Source of the DNA: CAYRNY01 sp964425755
GTDB taxonomy: Bacteria > Chloroflexota > Anaerolineae > Aggregatilineales > Aggregatilineaceae
Assembly (NCBI GenBank): GCA_964425755.1
Contig: CAYRNY010000003.1
Span: 186,001 to 250,000 of the forward strand
Direction: 5' to 3'
Length of the DNA: 64,000 nucleotides
A model generated the notes under the pieces. The model was not told the origin of the DNA. It was given only the letters and a program-made list of their open reading frames with translations, and did not search any database. The position numbers were made by a program, and so were the translations under genes. How positions within the stretch are numbered: position 1 is the first letter of the stretch; the number at the start of each line of letters is the position of its first letter. Below, in pieces: positions 34,324 to 43,692 of this stretch.

Positions 34324-35508
34324 TTAGCCGATCACGCCCAATTCACGCCCAACTTTAGCGAAGATCGCCAGCGCCTGATCCAGGTCGTCCTGGCTGTGGG
34401 TGGCGCTGTTCATCACGCGGATGCGTGCCAGCCCGTGCGGCACCGTGGGATAACCGATCGCCATTGCGAAAACACCTTCTTCGAACAGGCGCCTGCTGAA
34501 CTGCTGGGCCAGGGGTGCTTCGCCCAGCATGACCGGGACGATCGGTGTTTCAGTGTGCCCGGTATCGAAGCCCAGATCGTTCATGTGTTGTTTGAAATAT
34601 TCGGCGTTGCTCCACAGCCGGTCGACCAGTTCGGTGCTTTCTTCCAGCACGTCAACCGCCGCGATACAGGCCGCGACATCCGGTGCGGTCATCGCGCTGC
34701 TGAACAGGAACGGGCGGCCCCGCTGCCGCAGCCAGTCCACGATCGTTTGATTCCCGGCGACAACACCGCCCACCACGCCGAACGCTTTGCTCAGCGTGCC
34801 GACTTCAATATCGACCTTACCATGCAGGTCAAAGTGATCGACAATCCCGCGCCCGCCTTTGCCCAGCACGCCCTCGCCGTGCGCATCGTCTACCATCAGC
34901 AGGATGTTGTGTTCGTTCGCGATCGCTGCCAACTCTGGCAGTGGCGCGATATCACCGTCCATGCTGAAGACGCCGTCGGTCACGATCAGGCGGCGCTTAT
35001 AGTCGGTATGTTCCGCGATCTGTTTGCGCAGGTCGTCGGGGTTGTTGTGCTCGTAGGCGACGATGGTGGCGCGTGACAGGCGGCACCCGTCAATGATGCT
35101 GGCGTGGTTCAGACGGTCCGAGAAGATGATATCACCACGTCCAACCAGCGCGGGGATCGTCGCTAGGTTTGCGTTAAACCCGCTCTGGAACGTGATCGCG
35201 GCTTCTACGCCTTTGAACGCTGCCAGGCGCTGCTCTAACTCAAGATGCAGGTCCATCGTGCCCGCGATGGTACGCACTGCTGCCGGGCCGACGCCGTAGG
35301 TATCCATCGCCCGTTTTGCCGCGTCGACCAGGCGCGGGTGGTTCGCCAATCCCAGATAATTATTCGACGAGAAGTTCAGCACGCGCCTGTTGTCCACTAC
35401 CAGCCAGGCTCCCTGGGGGCTGCCCAGCGTGCGGATGTTGGTGAACAAGCCCTGTTGTTTCAGGGTAGCGATCTCGTCGCTGATCCAGGCGGTTTTCGTT
35501 TGGTCCAT
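34324..35508 (-). CDS. Glycine C-acetyltransferase / 8-amino-7-oxononanoate synthase family (alpha-oxoamine synthase, KBL-like)
   Basis: This 394-residue PLP enzyme condenses an amino acid with an acyl-CoA. Family marks are FSSNNYLGLANHP, TYGVGPAAVRTIAGT, DRLNHASIIDGCRLS, VTDGVFSMDGD, DDAHGEGVLGKGG and the PLP-lysine segment GTLSKAFGVVGG. The phrase RTIAGTMDLHLELEQRLA is closer to 2-amino-3-ketobutyrate CoA ligase (Kbl, threonine breakdown) than to BioF, but threonine dehydrogenase and biotin genes are both absent nearby. An AAAGGAGC site lies upstream of the ATG at 35508. The function between Kbl and BioF is unresolved. Confidence 0.9.
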   Translation of the reverse strand: MDQTKTAWISDEIATLKQQGLFTNIRTLGSPQGAWLVVDNRRVLNFSSNNYLGLANHPRLVDAAKRAMDTYGVGPAAVRTIAGTMDLHLELEQRLAAFKGVEAAITFQSGFNANLATIPALVGRGDIIFSDRLNHASIIDGCRLSRATIVAYEHNNPDDLRKQIAEHTDYKRRLIVTDGVFSMDGDIAPLPELAAIANEHNILLMVDDAHGEGVLGKGGRGIVDHFDLHGKVDIEVGTLSKAFGVVGGVVAGNQTIVDWLRQRGRPFLFSSAMTAPDVAACIAAVDVLEESTELVDRLWSNAEYFKQHMNDLGFDTGHTETPIVPVMLGEAPLAQQFSRRLFEEGVFAMAIGYPTVPHGLARIRVMNSATHSQDDLDQALAIFAKVGRELGVIG

Positions 35509-35665
35509 GCCAAAGCTCCTTTTGGTTTTGTCCCAAAAAACTCTTATGGTCGCCTGACCTTTCGCTATTGTAGCACACCCGCGGGCGAAAGCACGGACAG
35601 GAACCCTGCGCGATTCGTGCCTGCTATTTTACGGGGTGCGCGAGATGGCCGGGATCAAACACAAA

Positions 35666-35694
35666 CGGACCGCATTGCTGAGTGCTGCGGTCCG
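35666..35694 (-). terminator. Intrinsic terminator of the STAS gene
   Basis: CGGACCGCA (35666-35674) pairs perfectly with TGCGGTCCG (35686-35694) across an 11-nt loop. On the minus strand the stem is followed by TTTGTGTTTG. It lies 55 bp past the STAS gene stop. Confidence 0.75.
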
Positions 35695-35749
35695 CCTGGA
35701 TGATGTGCCGGGAACAGGGTTACGGATAGCGGCGCTATCGTGCCACATC

Positions 35750-36136
35750 TCATAGGCAGTAGTATATTTCCCGGCTCACTGCTGATGACTCGGTTCCGTT
35801 CAATGCGCTCGCGTTCCAGTGTGCGTCATAATGGATCGTGAAGACCGTGTCCAGTCCCACCAGGGCGAACAACCGCTGCACGTTCTCCGTCGGGTTGATC
35901 AACACCAGTCGCCCACCGCGACGTGTGACCAGCTTGAAAAGCTGCACCAGGGTGCGCAGCCCGGAGCTGTTGATGTATTCGACAGCGTGCAAATCCAGCA
36001 GAAGGTGCGAGCGCCCTTCATGTGACGCTGCGTTGACGATCTCGCTCAGCCTGGCGGCGTGTTCGCCGTCCATGCGCCCTATGATTTCGATCACCTGCAC
36101 ATCGCGCGGAGCCGAACGTATCAAGTTAGAAAGCAT
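35750..36136 (-). CDS. STAS-domain protein (anti-sigma factor antagonist-like)
   Basis: This 128-residue protein is a single STAS domain. The strand VQVIEIIGRMDGEHA and the helix-capping LDLHAVEYINSSGLRTLVQLF hold the typical phosphoacceptor serine (SSGL). The last 20 residues (HWNASALNGTESSAVSREI) are an extra tail. Such proteins switch anti-sigma kinases of the RsbW/SpoIIAB type by phosphorylation, but no kinase or sigma gene is adjacent, so partners are unlinked. It may instead act in polysaccharide or stressosome control. A monocistronic unit ending at a hairpin is likely. The gap 36137-36319 holds nothing recognised. Confidence 0.88.
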   Translation of the reverse strand: MLSNLIRSAPRDVQVIEIIGRMDGEHAARLSEIVNAASHEGRSHLLLDLHAVEYINSSGLRTLVQLFKLVTRRGGRLVLINPTENVQRLFALVGLDTVFTIHYDAHWNASALNGTESSAVSREIYYCL

Positions 36137-36319
36137 CGTGCTTAGCCTCCTGCTGGCGATGAATTAGCTTCGTGGGCGAAATTACGATGCCGCCATCGCT
36201 TTTCTTGTTGCGTGCCGGTTTACTCTAGCTGTATATACGCAAGCGGGGGCGTTTCGTTTCGCGTTAGCGACGATCTTAACGTGGAACCCTAAAGATTAGG
36301 GAAGCGCTAGATGAGGATT

Positions 36320-37312
36320 CTATGAGGCGATGCCGGCGACCAGCAGGTCAAGTGCCACGATGGGATCGACCTTGCCGGTCTTGATGCCGATGTCGGTTTC
36401 AAGCAGGTGGTGGTAGATGTGTTCGAGTTGTTCTAGCGTGAAGGCGCGCGCCTGTTCTGCGACTTTTTCGCCCACAAACGGGTGTGCGCCGATCGCCTGG
36501 CCGGTCTGTTTGGGCGAGCCGCCAGCGTTGAGGTGCTCACGCGCCATGATCAACAGGCGGAACTGGCGCACAATCATACCGAACAGGCGCAGTGGATCGT
36601 CGTTGTCTAGCAAGTGGTGCATCAGTTGGGACGCCGTCGCGCCGTCGCGCTTGCCGATCGCGTCCACCATCTCGAACACGTTAGCCTCCGCGACATACGC
36701 CGTGAGCAGCGCGACATCCGCTTCGGTGATCGGGCGTTCGGCGTTGACGTATGCGCTGAGTTTGGCGAGTTCGTTGTCCGCGGCGCGCAGGTCCTCCCCG
36801 ATCACGGTCGCCAACGCACGCGCCGCCTGCGGCTCGATCACGGTTTCGTATTCTTGTTCAGCACGCTGCGTGATCCAGCGTACCGGGTTGCGCGGCGGGT
36901 TGAATTCCTTGTGGTAGCCGCCGGGCAACTCTTTGGCGAGCTTGAGCACTGGATGCCGGTCGGAGAGCGTGCCGGATTCGACAAACACCAATCGCGCCCA
37001 TTCCGGCAGGCTTGCCAGCCCGTCACTCAACATCGCCAGTTCGTCTTTCGCGGCCTGTCCCGCCCCCTTGCGCGACAGCCACGCGAGCATCCCCTCCACG
37101 ATCACAAGCCGCTTATCGCTCAAGAACGGCATTGACCGCGCCGAAGACAGCACATCCGCCGTGCTGGCGGTCTTGCCGTCCAGCGTCGTGATGTTTAACT
37201 CCGCTGTGGAGGTGTCGCCCATCTGATCGCGCAGGACCTGCACGGCAGCGCGGCGGCTGAATTCGTCATCACCGTGCAGGACGTAAAACGTAGGGGAAGG
37301 GCGCTTGCTCAT
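36320..37312 (-). CDS. holA: DNA polymerase III subunit delta
   Basis: HolA is the clamp-loader subunit that opens the beta clamp. The 330-residue protein has the delta layout: an N-terminal domain opening PTFYVLHGDDEFSRRAAVQVLRD, SSARSMPFLSDKRLVIVEG, the middle LATVIGEDLRAADNELAKLSAYV and the C-terminal helical collar (NDDPLRLFGMIVRQFRLL, GAHPFVGEKVAEQARAF, ETDIGIKTGKVDP). Length and segments fit the family. It is probably translated from one message with the small membrane protein gene that ends 6 bp upstream of its start. Confidence 0.93.
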   Translation of the reverse strand: MSKRPSPTFYVLHGDDEFSRRAAVQVLRDQMGDTSTAELNITTLDGKTASTADVLSSARSMPFLSDKRLVIVEGMLAWLSRKGAGQAAKDELAMLSDGLASLPEWARLVFVESGTLSDRHPVLKLAKELPGGYHKEFNPPRNPVRWITQRAEQEYETVIEPQAARALATVIGEDLRAADNELAKLSAYVNAERPITEADVALLTAYVAEANVFEMVDAIGKRDGATASQLMHHLLDNDDPLRLFGMIVRQFRLLIMAREHLNAGGSPKQTGQAIGAHPFVGEKVAEQARAFTLEQLEHIYHHLLETDIGIKTGKVDPIVALDLLVAGIAS

Positions 37313-37318
37313 GGTGTT

Positions 37319-37873
37319 TCAGTTGGAGCGTGTGTGGACGAAGTGCACCGTCATGCGCTGGCCCGCCAGCGGAATCGGAAACTCCGACCGGCTGATATCG
37401 ACGATCTCGGTGTCGCCCGGATCGCCCAGCGTGGTGAAGTGCTGTTGCAGCGCCAGACCTAGCGGCTGGGCGAGGATCAGCGCGAGCGTGGACATCAGCA
37501 CGATCGTGGGCAGGCGCGAGAGCCGGTCGGGAAGGTTGTTGCGCATCCCCGCGGTGCTGAGCAATGTCGCGAAACTCGTCAAAAGCCCTGCTGTCACCAG
37601 TCCGGTGCCGCAGTTGGGATGAATCGCCAGCCCGTATTCGCCTGCACGCATCCGCAGCAGCGCTTCCCGCACCGCGGCCTCGATCTCAGGCGTGGATACA
37701 TCGCCGTAGAGATAGAATCCGGTGGCCGTCGATCGCCCGGCCATGCTCAGGTTCTTGACCTTGCGGCTCAAGATGTGGATCGTGGCGTGTTCAAGACCAT
37801 GATTACGCCGGATGCGCCGGACAATCGGCAAGTTCAACACAGGGGCCATCACTATCGCTAGGAACTGGATCAT
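37319..37873 (-). CDS. Conserved membrane protein with HGLEHAT motif (resembles DUF6391)
   Basis: This 184-residue protein carries a conserved RNHGLEHATIHIL segment near residue 25, close to the HALEHATVW-type motif I recall from DUF6391 proteins of cyanobacteria. An MAGRSTATGFYLYGDV stretch, a Cys/His/Asn-rich AIHPNCGTG and two membrane helices (about 90-107 and 120-140) follow. The paired histidines (HGLEH) and HPNCG could bind metal, but that is inference. Function is unknown. The gene ends 6 bp before holA on the same strand. Confidence 0.75.
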   Translation of the reverse strand: MIQFLAIVMAPVLNLPIVRRIRRNHGLEHATIHILSRKVKNLSMAGRSTATGFYLYGDVSTPEIEAAVREALLRMRAGEYGLAIHPNCGTGLVTAGLLTSFATLLSTAGMRNNLPDRLSRLPTIVLMSTLALILAQPLGLALQQHFTTLGDPGDTEIVDISRSEFPIPLAGQRMTVHFVHTRSN

Positions 37874-37938
37874 TGATTCTCCCCCACCTACGTGTAACGG
37901 ACAGGATCACCTGAAGATCGTCTCTGGTCGCGGCCATT

Positions 37939-38883
37939 CTACGGGATGCCGGCGGGCGGGATCACATGGTCAAGCGGGCGCGCGATCACGACCAGCCGAT
38001 GGGTATTGGCGTAGTACGGCCAGCATGTTATGAGCGTAACACGTTCGTCATCCGTCGGCAATATCCAGCGCGCGTTGGACTGGCGGATTTCGAGGGGTTG
38101 ATCTTGCTCCGCGAGGGTCATGGTCTGCACGACGACGTAATAGTACCGCCGCTCCGTCGACTCCAGCGTGATGAGATCGCCTGGCTTCAACGCCACCAGG
38201 TAGCGAAATACCTCTCCGTTTACGTTGTGGTGGCCGTTCAGCACCAGGTTGCCGGTTTCGCCCAGCGCGGCGCTGTTGCGGTGCCAGCCCGCACTGCGCT
38301 GATCGGGTACATCCCACTGACTGAAGACCTTGCCATCTACCGTGATCGTGTGCTGGCCCACCGGCACGATCGGGGCGTCCAGGTCGATACGCCCGATCCG
38401 GATGCGTTGCGGCACGGCAGGCGACGCGGTCGCTGTGGGAGTCGGGATCGAGGGGCGTGTCGCCGTGATGGTTGGTGATGGCGGCGGCGTGTGTGTAGGG
38501 TAGGGCGAGGCCGTATGCGTGACGGCTGGCGGGGGCGGCGTTGCAGTCGCCGTGTACGCTGGCCGCCCGGTATGCGTTGGGCGTCCGGGCACGGTTGGAG
38601 TGGCGGACGGCGCTGGGGTCTGCGTTTCTGGCTCGCTGACCGGCAGGATCACGATCTGCGCGGGATCGTCTGGGGCCGGAGGCGGGGCCAGCGGCGTGCC
38701 GAGTGCGGCAGGCGTTGGCGTATCTTCGGGGGTAGCGACCATGTTCGGCAACATGACGACAGCTTTTTCGGGCGCGGTGAAGCGCCATGCCAGTAATGCC
38801 ATGCCGCCGAGCACGCACAGCAGCCCCAGCGCCGATACACCGAAGCCCAGAAGCAGAGTCTGTCGCGGGCTAAGCGAACGCAT
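37939..38883 (-). CDS. Sortase with long Pro/Thr-rich stalk
   Basis: This 314-residue membrane-anchored transpeptidase starts at the ATG at 38883, overlapping the HAD stop (TGATG). An N-terminal helix (about 10-32) is followed by a ~110-residue Pro/Thr/Ala-rich linker (TPTPTATAT-like) and then the sortase barrel. Catalytic residues are the His in LNGHHNVNGE, Cys in VTLITCWPY (TLxTC) and Arg in NTHRLVVIARP. The fold resembles class D/E sortases. The other exported proteins in this window carry no LPxTG tail, so its substrates are elsewhere. It is translationally coupled to the HAD gene. Confidence 0.9.
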   Translation of the reverse strand: MRSLSPRQTLLLGFGVSALGLLCVLGGMALLAWRFTAPEKAVVMLPNMVATPEDTPTPAALGTPLAPPPAPDDPAQIVILPVSEPETQTPAPSATPTVPGRPTHTGRPAYTATATPPPPAVTHTASPYPTHTPPPSPTITATRPSIPTPTATASPAVPQRIRIGRIDLDAPIVPVGQHTITVDGKVFSQWDVPDQRSAGWHRNSAALGETGNLVLNGHHNVNGEVFRYLVALKPGDLITLESTERRYYYVVVQTMTLAEQDQPLEIRQSNARWILPTDDERVTLITCWPYYANTHRLVVIARPLDHVIPPAGIP

Positions 38884-39602
38884 CAGACCAGTGTATCCCT
38901 GTTGCCAGTGTTCAGGATTGCCGTTAGTACCGCCGCGTGATTCTGCATTGAGTCGAATGCATGGTCGGGGCGGTAGGCGCGCAGTTGCGCGGTAGTGAAG
39001 GGGCCGGTAGCGACTGCGATCGTGCGTGCGCTGATGCTGGCGGCACACATGATGTCGTCGGGGGTGTCGCCGATGATCACGACGCGATCTGACCTGAACG
39101 CGGCCCCGTTATGTTCGATAGCGCGTTCGAGCGCCAAAGGGGGAAGCATCGCGCGTTCCCAGCCTTCGGAGCCATACGCCCCAACACTAAAGACGGCGGG
39201 ATCAAACCCCGCAGCGCGGAGCTTGATCGGGGCCAATGCCTGCATGTTGCCCGTGACGAGGCCCAGCACGACTTGCGGATGTGTGTGCAGTGCGGAGACG
39301 ACTTCCGGCGCGCCGGCGCAAGCCGTAACCGGGAAGTCGTGCACGATGGCCGCCAGCCACCGACCGACTGCGGCGTTATAGTCTGCCAGCCGTGCTTTGA
39401 TATCGGGCATGGACACGCCGGCTGGCGCAAGCGCTTCACGCAGAATGTGCCAGTCAGTCTTCCCGGCAAAATTTACCTGGCTCAGGTTGCCGGTCGTTCC
39501 AAAAACGTCTACCAGCGCGCGTTCGGTCGCCGCGCGCCCGCAGCCGTGTGAGTTCAGCAGCGTTCCGTCGATGTCAAATAGCACCAAATAGCGATCGCTC
39601 AT
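38883..39602 (-). CDS. HAD-superfamily hydrolase (phosphoglycolate phosphatase-like)
   Basis: This 239-residue enzyme is set to start at the ATG at 39602 (MSDRYLVLFDIDGTLLNSHG) with an AGGATGCAGG-like site; the frame extends upstream to 39665 without similarity. Motif I is LFDIDGTLLNS, motif II LGLVTGNM, and motif IV VVIGDTPDDIMCA. Such phosphatases act on phosphoglycolate or other small phosphoesters. It is co-transcribed with the sortase, a pairing I cannot explain. A TATAAT -10 (rc of 39664-39669) sits about 60 bp upstream, but its -35 is poor. Confidence 0.88.
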   Translation of the reverse strand: MSDRYLVLFDIDGTLLNSHGCGRAATERALVDVFGTTGNLSQVNFAGKTDWHILREALAPAGVSMPDIKARLADYNAAVGRWLAAIVHDFPVTACAGAPEVVSALHTHPQVVLGLVTGNMQALAPIKLRAAGFDPAVFSVGAYGSEGWERAMLPPLALERAIEHNGAAFRSDRVVIIGDTPDDIMCAASISARTIAVATGPFTTAQLRAYRPDHAFDSMQNHAAVLTAILNTGNRDTLV

Positions 39603-39972
39603 CCTGCATCCTGATGGTGTGCGTCGTCTGTTCAAGGGGCCGTGTGTGGCTCCCTTCCTGCACATTATAGCGCGGTCTGCTTACCTTGTGGCGCGTTTAG
39701 CCTGCAGACAGGCCACCGAAAGTGACACTCATCCATCAGATCACGACATTACACACTACTGAGGATTCAACAAACCAACTAAACTCGTGGCGACAATGAC
39801 GGAATTGTGCAACTTGAGCCTGGAAACAAGCTCGATGGGCTGGCTTAGCGGCCACTCGTTCCGCGTTTGTGTAACCCTCAGCGACTTCTGCTCGTGATGA
39901 TGATCACAGTCGTTAACCGCCATTTCGTGATGGTTTGTGGTCATTTAATGGGAGGAAAATAGGAGGATCTTA
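39603..39972. other. Intergenic region upstream of nifJ
   Basis: This 370-bp divergent gap carries a TATAAT -10 for the HAD-sortase pair (39664-39669, minus strand). Just before nifJ there are two tandem ribosome-binding-like sequences, GGGAGG (39950-39955) and AGGAGG (39961-39966, 6 bp before the ATG). I find no convincing -35/-10 pair for nifJ and no clear Rex or Fnr dyad. The 62-codon minus frame inside is not supported. Confidence 0.5.
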
Positions 39973-42900
39973 ATGTCTGACAGGAAGATGGTGACGATTG
40001 ATGGCAATACCGCTGCTGCGCAGGTAGCGCATGCCCTCAATGAAGTCATCGCAATTTACCCCATCACGCCGTCTTCCCCAATGGGTGAGGTGGCAGATGA
40101 ATTGTCAGCCGCCGGCGTGACGAATATCTGGGGATCGATCCCGGATGTCACCGAAATGCAGGCTGAAGGTGGCGCGGCTGGTGCGGTGCATGGTGCGCTG
40201 ACCACAGGCGCGTTAACCACGACGTTCACCGCGTCGCAAGGCTTGCTGTTGATGATCCCCAATATGTATAAGATCGCGGGGGAACTGACCCCGACGGTGT
40301 TCCATATTGCGGCCCGTTCGCTGGCGGCTCAGGCGCTTTCGATCTTCGGCGATCAGTCTGACGTGATGGCTGCGCGCTCAACGGGCTGGGCGCTGTTGGC
40401 TTCGGGCAGCATTCAGGAAGTCATGGACTTCGCGCTGATCTCGCAGGCGGCGACGCTGGAATCGCGCGTGCCGTTCCTGCACTTCTTTGACGGTTTCCGT
40501 ACCTCGCACGAAATTCAGAAGATCGAAGAGCTGAGCCGCGAGGACATGCGCGCGTTGATCGATGACAAGTATGTCTTCCAACATCGTATGCGCGGCATGT
40601 CTCCGGATCACCCGGTGCTGCGCGGGACGGCGCAAAACCCGGACGTATTCTTCCAGGCGCGCGAGTCGGTAAACCCGTACTATGACGCCACGCCCGGCAT
40701 TGTCCAGAAGGTGATGGACCGTTTCGCCGAAGTCGTTGGCCGTGAGTACCACTTGTTCGACTATGTCGGCGCGCCGGATGCCGAGCGCATTGTCGTTTTG
40801 ATGGGGTCGGCGGCTGAAACGGCGCACGAGACTGTCGATTACCTGGTTGAGCAGGGCGAAAAGGTCGGCGTGGTGAAAGTGCGATTGTTCCGCCCGTTCG
40901 ACATGCAGGCCCTGATCGACACGATCCCGGACTCGGTCAAGACGATCGCCGTGCTTGATCGCACTAAGGAACCGGGCGCTGCCGGTGAGCCGCTGTACCA
41001 GGACGTGATGACCGCTTACGCCGAAGCGTTGAGCGCAGGCGAAGTCGCGTCGATGCCGGTAATTGTAGGTGGGCGTTACGGCCTCAGCTCCAAAGAGTTC
41101 ACGCCGGCGATGTGCAAAGCCGTGCTGGACAACTTGAGCCAGAGCAAGCCGAAGAATCACTTCACGATCGGTATCTACGATGACCTGACCCATACCAGCC
41201 TGGAATGGGACCCCAACTTCTCGACTGAAGGCGACGACGTGCACCGCGCGATGTTCTGGGGCCTGGGGGCCGACGGTACGGTTGGCGCGAACAAGAACTC
41301 GATCAAGATCATCGGCAAGGCGACCGACAATTACGCCCAGGGCTATTTCGTGTACGACTCGAAGAAGTCCGGTGCGCGCACGATCTCGCACCTGCGCTTC
41401 AGCAAAAAGCCGATCCGCAGCACGTACCTGATCGAACACGCGCAGTTTGTGGCCTGCCATAACTTCAGTTTCCTCGAACGCTACGATATGCTCAGCGCGC
41501 TGGAACCGGGCGGCACGTTCCTGCTGAACAGCCCCTACGGCGCTGATGAAGTCTGGGACCACATACCCGCTGAGGTGCAGCAGCAGATCATTGACAAGAA
41601 CGCGAAGTTCTACGTCATCGACGGCTATGAAATCGCGCGCTCAGTAGGCTTGGGTGGTCGTATCAACATCATCATGCAGGCGGCGTTTTTCAAGATCTCC
41701 GGCGTGCTGCCCGAAGAACAGGCGATGGACATGATCCAGGCCGCGGTGGAAGATACCTACGGGCGCAAGGGTCAAAAAGTCGTCGATATGAACGTCAAGG
41801 CCGCCGAGATCGCGGTCGATCGTATCGAGCGGGTTGAATACCCGAACGAAGTGACCAGCGATGTCCCGATGCGCAAGCCGGTTCCGGATGACGCGCCGGA
41901 ATTTGTCAAGCAAGTGACGGCGGAGATCATCGCGGGGCGGGGCGATTTGCTGCCCGTGTCGGTGATGCCGGATGATGGTACTTACCCGACCGCGACGACG
42001 CAGTACGAAAAGCGCAACATCGCGACTGAAATCCCGGTTTGGGAACCCGAGGCGTGTATCCAGTGCAACCAGTGCGCGTTTGTGTGCCCGCACGCCACGA
42101 TCCGCATGAAGGTGTATGACTCCAGCTATGCCAATGGCAACGCTCCGGATGGCTTCAAAGCGATGGAAGCGCGCGGTCGTGCCTGGAAGGGCATGAGCTA
42201 CACGGTTCAGGTTTCTCCGATGGACTGCACCGGCTGCGGCCTGTGCGTGGAAACCTGCCCGGCTTACTTCAAGGACGAAGAAGGCAACAAGACCGAGCGT
42301 AAGGCGATCAACATGGCCCCGTTGACCGACGAACTGCGCGACGAGGAAGAGGCAGCGTGGGACTACTTCGTGACGCTGCCCGAAACCGATCCTTCGACCT
42401 TCAACCGCTTCACGGTGAAGGGGTCGCAGTTGGTGCGCCCGCTGTTTGAATTCTCCGGCGCGTGCGCAGGCTGTGGTGAGACGCCCTACATCAAGCTGGC
42501 ATCCCAACTCTTTGGCGACCGCATGATCATCGCCAACGCGACAGGCTGCTCCTCGATCTTCGGCGGTAACCTGCCGACAACGCCGTACGCCAAACGCGAC
42601 GACGGGCGCGGCCCGACGTGGTCGAACTCGCTGTTTGAGGACGCCGCTGAGTTTGGTATGGGTATGCGCCTGACGGTCGACAAGCTGACCGTTTACGCCC
42701 ACGAATTGCTCAACAGCTACATCGAAGCGGGCGAGCTCGATACAGAACTGCTGGAAGCGATCCGCGACGCGGATATGAGCGACCAGGAAGCGATCGAGCA
42801 ACAGCGCGAACGCGTTGCCCGGCTCAAGGACCTGCTGGAACAAGAAGACTCCGCGAAGGCCGACGAACTTTTGAGCGTGGTGGATTACCTGGTCAAGAAG

Positions 42901-43545
42901 TCGGTGTGGATCATCGGCGGTGATGGCTGGGCCTACGATATCGGGTACGGCGGGCTGGACCATGTGCTGGCCTCCGGGCGTAATGTGAACGTGCTGGTGC
43001 TGGATACCGGCGTGTACTCCAACACTGGCGGCCAGATGTCCAAAGCAACGCCGCGCGGCGCGGTCGCAAAGTTTGCCGCCGCCGGTAAACCGCTGCCCAA
43101 GAAGGACCTGGGCATGATGGCGATGACCTACGGCAACATCTACGTGGCACAGGTGGCCTTTGGCGCGAACATGAACCAGACGGTCAAGGCGTTTGCTGAG
43201 GCAGAAGCCTACGACGGACCCTCGCTCATCATCGCGTACGCACCGTGCATTGCGCACGGCTACGATCTGCGCTACGGCAACGACGTTCAGACGGACGCAG
43301 TGGACTCAGGCTTCTGGCCGCTGTTCCGCTACAACCCGGAGAACATCGACAAGGGTAAGCAGCCGTTGATGCTCGACTCGAAAGCCCCCACGACCGACAT
43401 TGAGAAGTTCGCTTATGAGCAGAACCGCTTCCGGATCCTGCGTAACGTGGACCCGGACCGCGCGGAGAAGCTGCTTGATTTGCTGCGCGAGGATGTGAGC
43501 TTCCGCTGGAAGATGTACGAGCAGTGGGCGCAGTTTGACATCTAA
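39973..43545 (+). CDS. nifJ: Pyruvate:ferredoxin (flavodoxin) oxidoreductase, fused subunits
   Basis: This 1190-residue single-chain enzyme oxidises pyruvate to acetyl-CoA and CO2, reducing ferredoxin. In order there are a pyruvate-binding domain I (GNTAAAQVAHALNEVIAIYPITPSS-like start), transketolase-pyrimidine-like and gamma regions (FWGLGADGTVGANKNSIKII), two 4Fe-4S clusters (CIQCNQCAFVCPH and CTGCGLCVETCPA), a third-cluster pair (CAGCGE) and the TPP domain (GGDGWAYDIGYGGLDH, VYSNTGGQMSKATPRG). It indicates an anaerobic or facultative capacity, since the enzyme is generally oxygen sensitive. Strong ribosome binding is expected from the AGGAGG site. Confidence 0.97.
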   Translation: MSDRKMVTIDGNTAAAQVAHALNEVIAIYPITPSSPMGEVADELSAAGVTNIWGSIPDVTEMQAEGGAAGAVHGALTTGALTTTFTASQGLLLMIPNMYKIAGELTPTVFHIAARSLAAQALSIFGDQSDVMAARSTGWALLASGSIQEVMDFALISQAATLESRVPFLHFFDGFRTSHEIQKIEELSREDMRALIDDKYVFQHRMRGMSPDHPVLRGTAQNPDVFFQARESVNPYYDATPGIVQKVMDRFAEVVGREYHLFDYVGAPDAERIVVLMGSAAETAHETVDYLVEQGEKVGVVKVRLFRPFDMQALIDTIPDSVKTIAVLDRTKEPGAAGEPLYQDVMTAYAEALSAGEVASMPVIVGGRYGLSSKEFTPAMCKAVLDNLSQSKPKNHFTIGIYDDLTHTSLEWDPNFSTEGDDVHRAMFWGLGADGTVGANKNSIKIIGKATDNYAQGYFVYDSKKSGARTISHLRFSKKPIRSTYLIEHAQFVACHNFSFLERYDMLSALEPGGTFLLNSPYGADEVWDHIPAEVQQQIIDKNAKFYVIDGYEIARSVGLGGRINIIMQAAFFKISGVLPEEQAMDMIQAAVEDTYGRKGQKVVDMNVKAAEIAVDRIERVEYPNEVTSDVPMRKPVPDDAPEFVKQVTAEIIAGRGDLLPVSVMPDDGTYPTATTQYEKRNIATEIPVWEPEACIQCNQCAFVCPHATIRMKVYDSSYANGNAPDGFKAMEARGRAWKGMSYTVQVSPMDCTGCGLCVETCPAYFKDEEGNKTERKAINMAPLTDELRDEEEAAWDYFVTLPETDPSTFNRFTVKGSQLVRPLFEFSGACAGCGETPYIKLASQLFGDRMIIANATGCSSIFGGNLPTTPYAKRDDGRGPTWSNSLFEDAAEFGMGMRLTVDKLTVYAHELLNSYIEAGELDTELLEAIRDADMSDQEAIEQQRERVARLKDLLEQEDSAKADELLSVVDYLVKKSVWIIGGDGWAYDIGYGGLDHVLASGRNVNVLVLDTGVYSNTGGQMSKATPRGAVAKFAAAGKPLPKKDLGMMAMTYGNIYVAQVAFGANMNQTVKAFAEAEAYDGPSLIIAYAPCIAHGYDLRYGNDVQTDAVDSGFWPLFRYNPENIDKGKQPLMLDSKAPTTDIEKFAYEQNRFRILRNVDPDRAEKLLDLLREDVSFRWKMYEQWAQFDI

Positions 43546-43578
43546 AGCCGCGCTGCTGCCAGCGTTACCTTGAATCAG

Positions 43579-43611
43579 AACGCCCCGGAACTGGTTGAGT
43601 TCCGGGGCGTT
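43579..43611 (+). terminator. Hairpin terminator after nifJ
   Basis: AACGCCCCGGAACT (43579-43592) pairs perfectly over 14 bp with 43598-43611; the loop is GGTTG. The trailing sequence has only two or three Ts, but the stem is very stable. Confidence 0.78.
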
Positions 43612-43692
43612 TCGCTGCCCAGGGTGCTGTTGTCCCTGATCATACCTGACGCCACAGACAGTTGAAATGGCGCGGGCAGGATAACGCGACTG

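Noticed and set aside
39756..39944. 62-codon minus-strand ORF upstream of nifJ
   Set aside because: No ribosome-binding site, low-complexity His-rich start, no recognisable family; looks like chance in an intergenic region.
40378..41562. Second long antisense ORF in nifJ
   Set aside because: Shadow frame; no family resemblance and no ribosome-binding site.
41641..43257. Long antisense ORF inside nifJ
   Set aside because: It is a shadow frame of a high-G+C coding gene; its product resembles no family, and the same holds for the long frames antisense to the macroglobulin gene.
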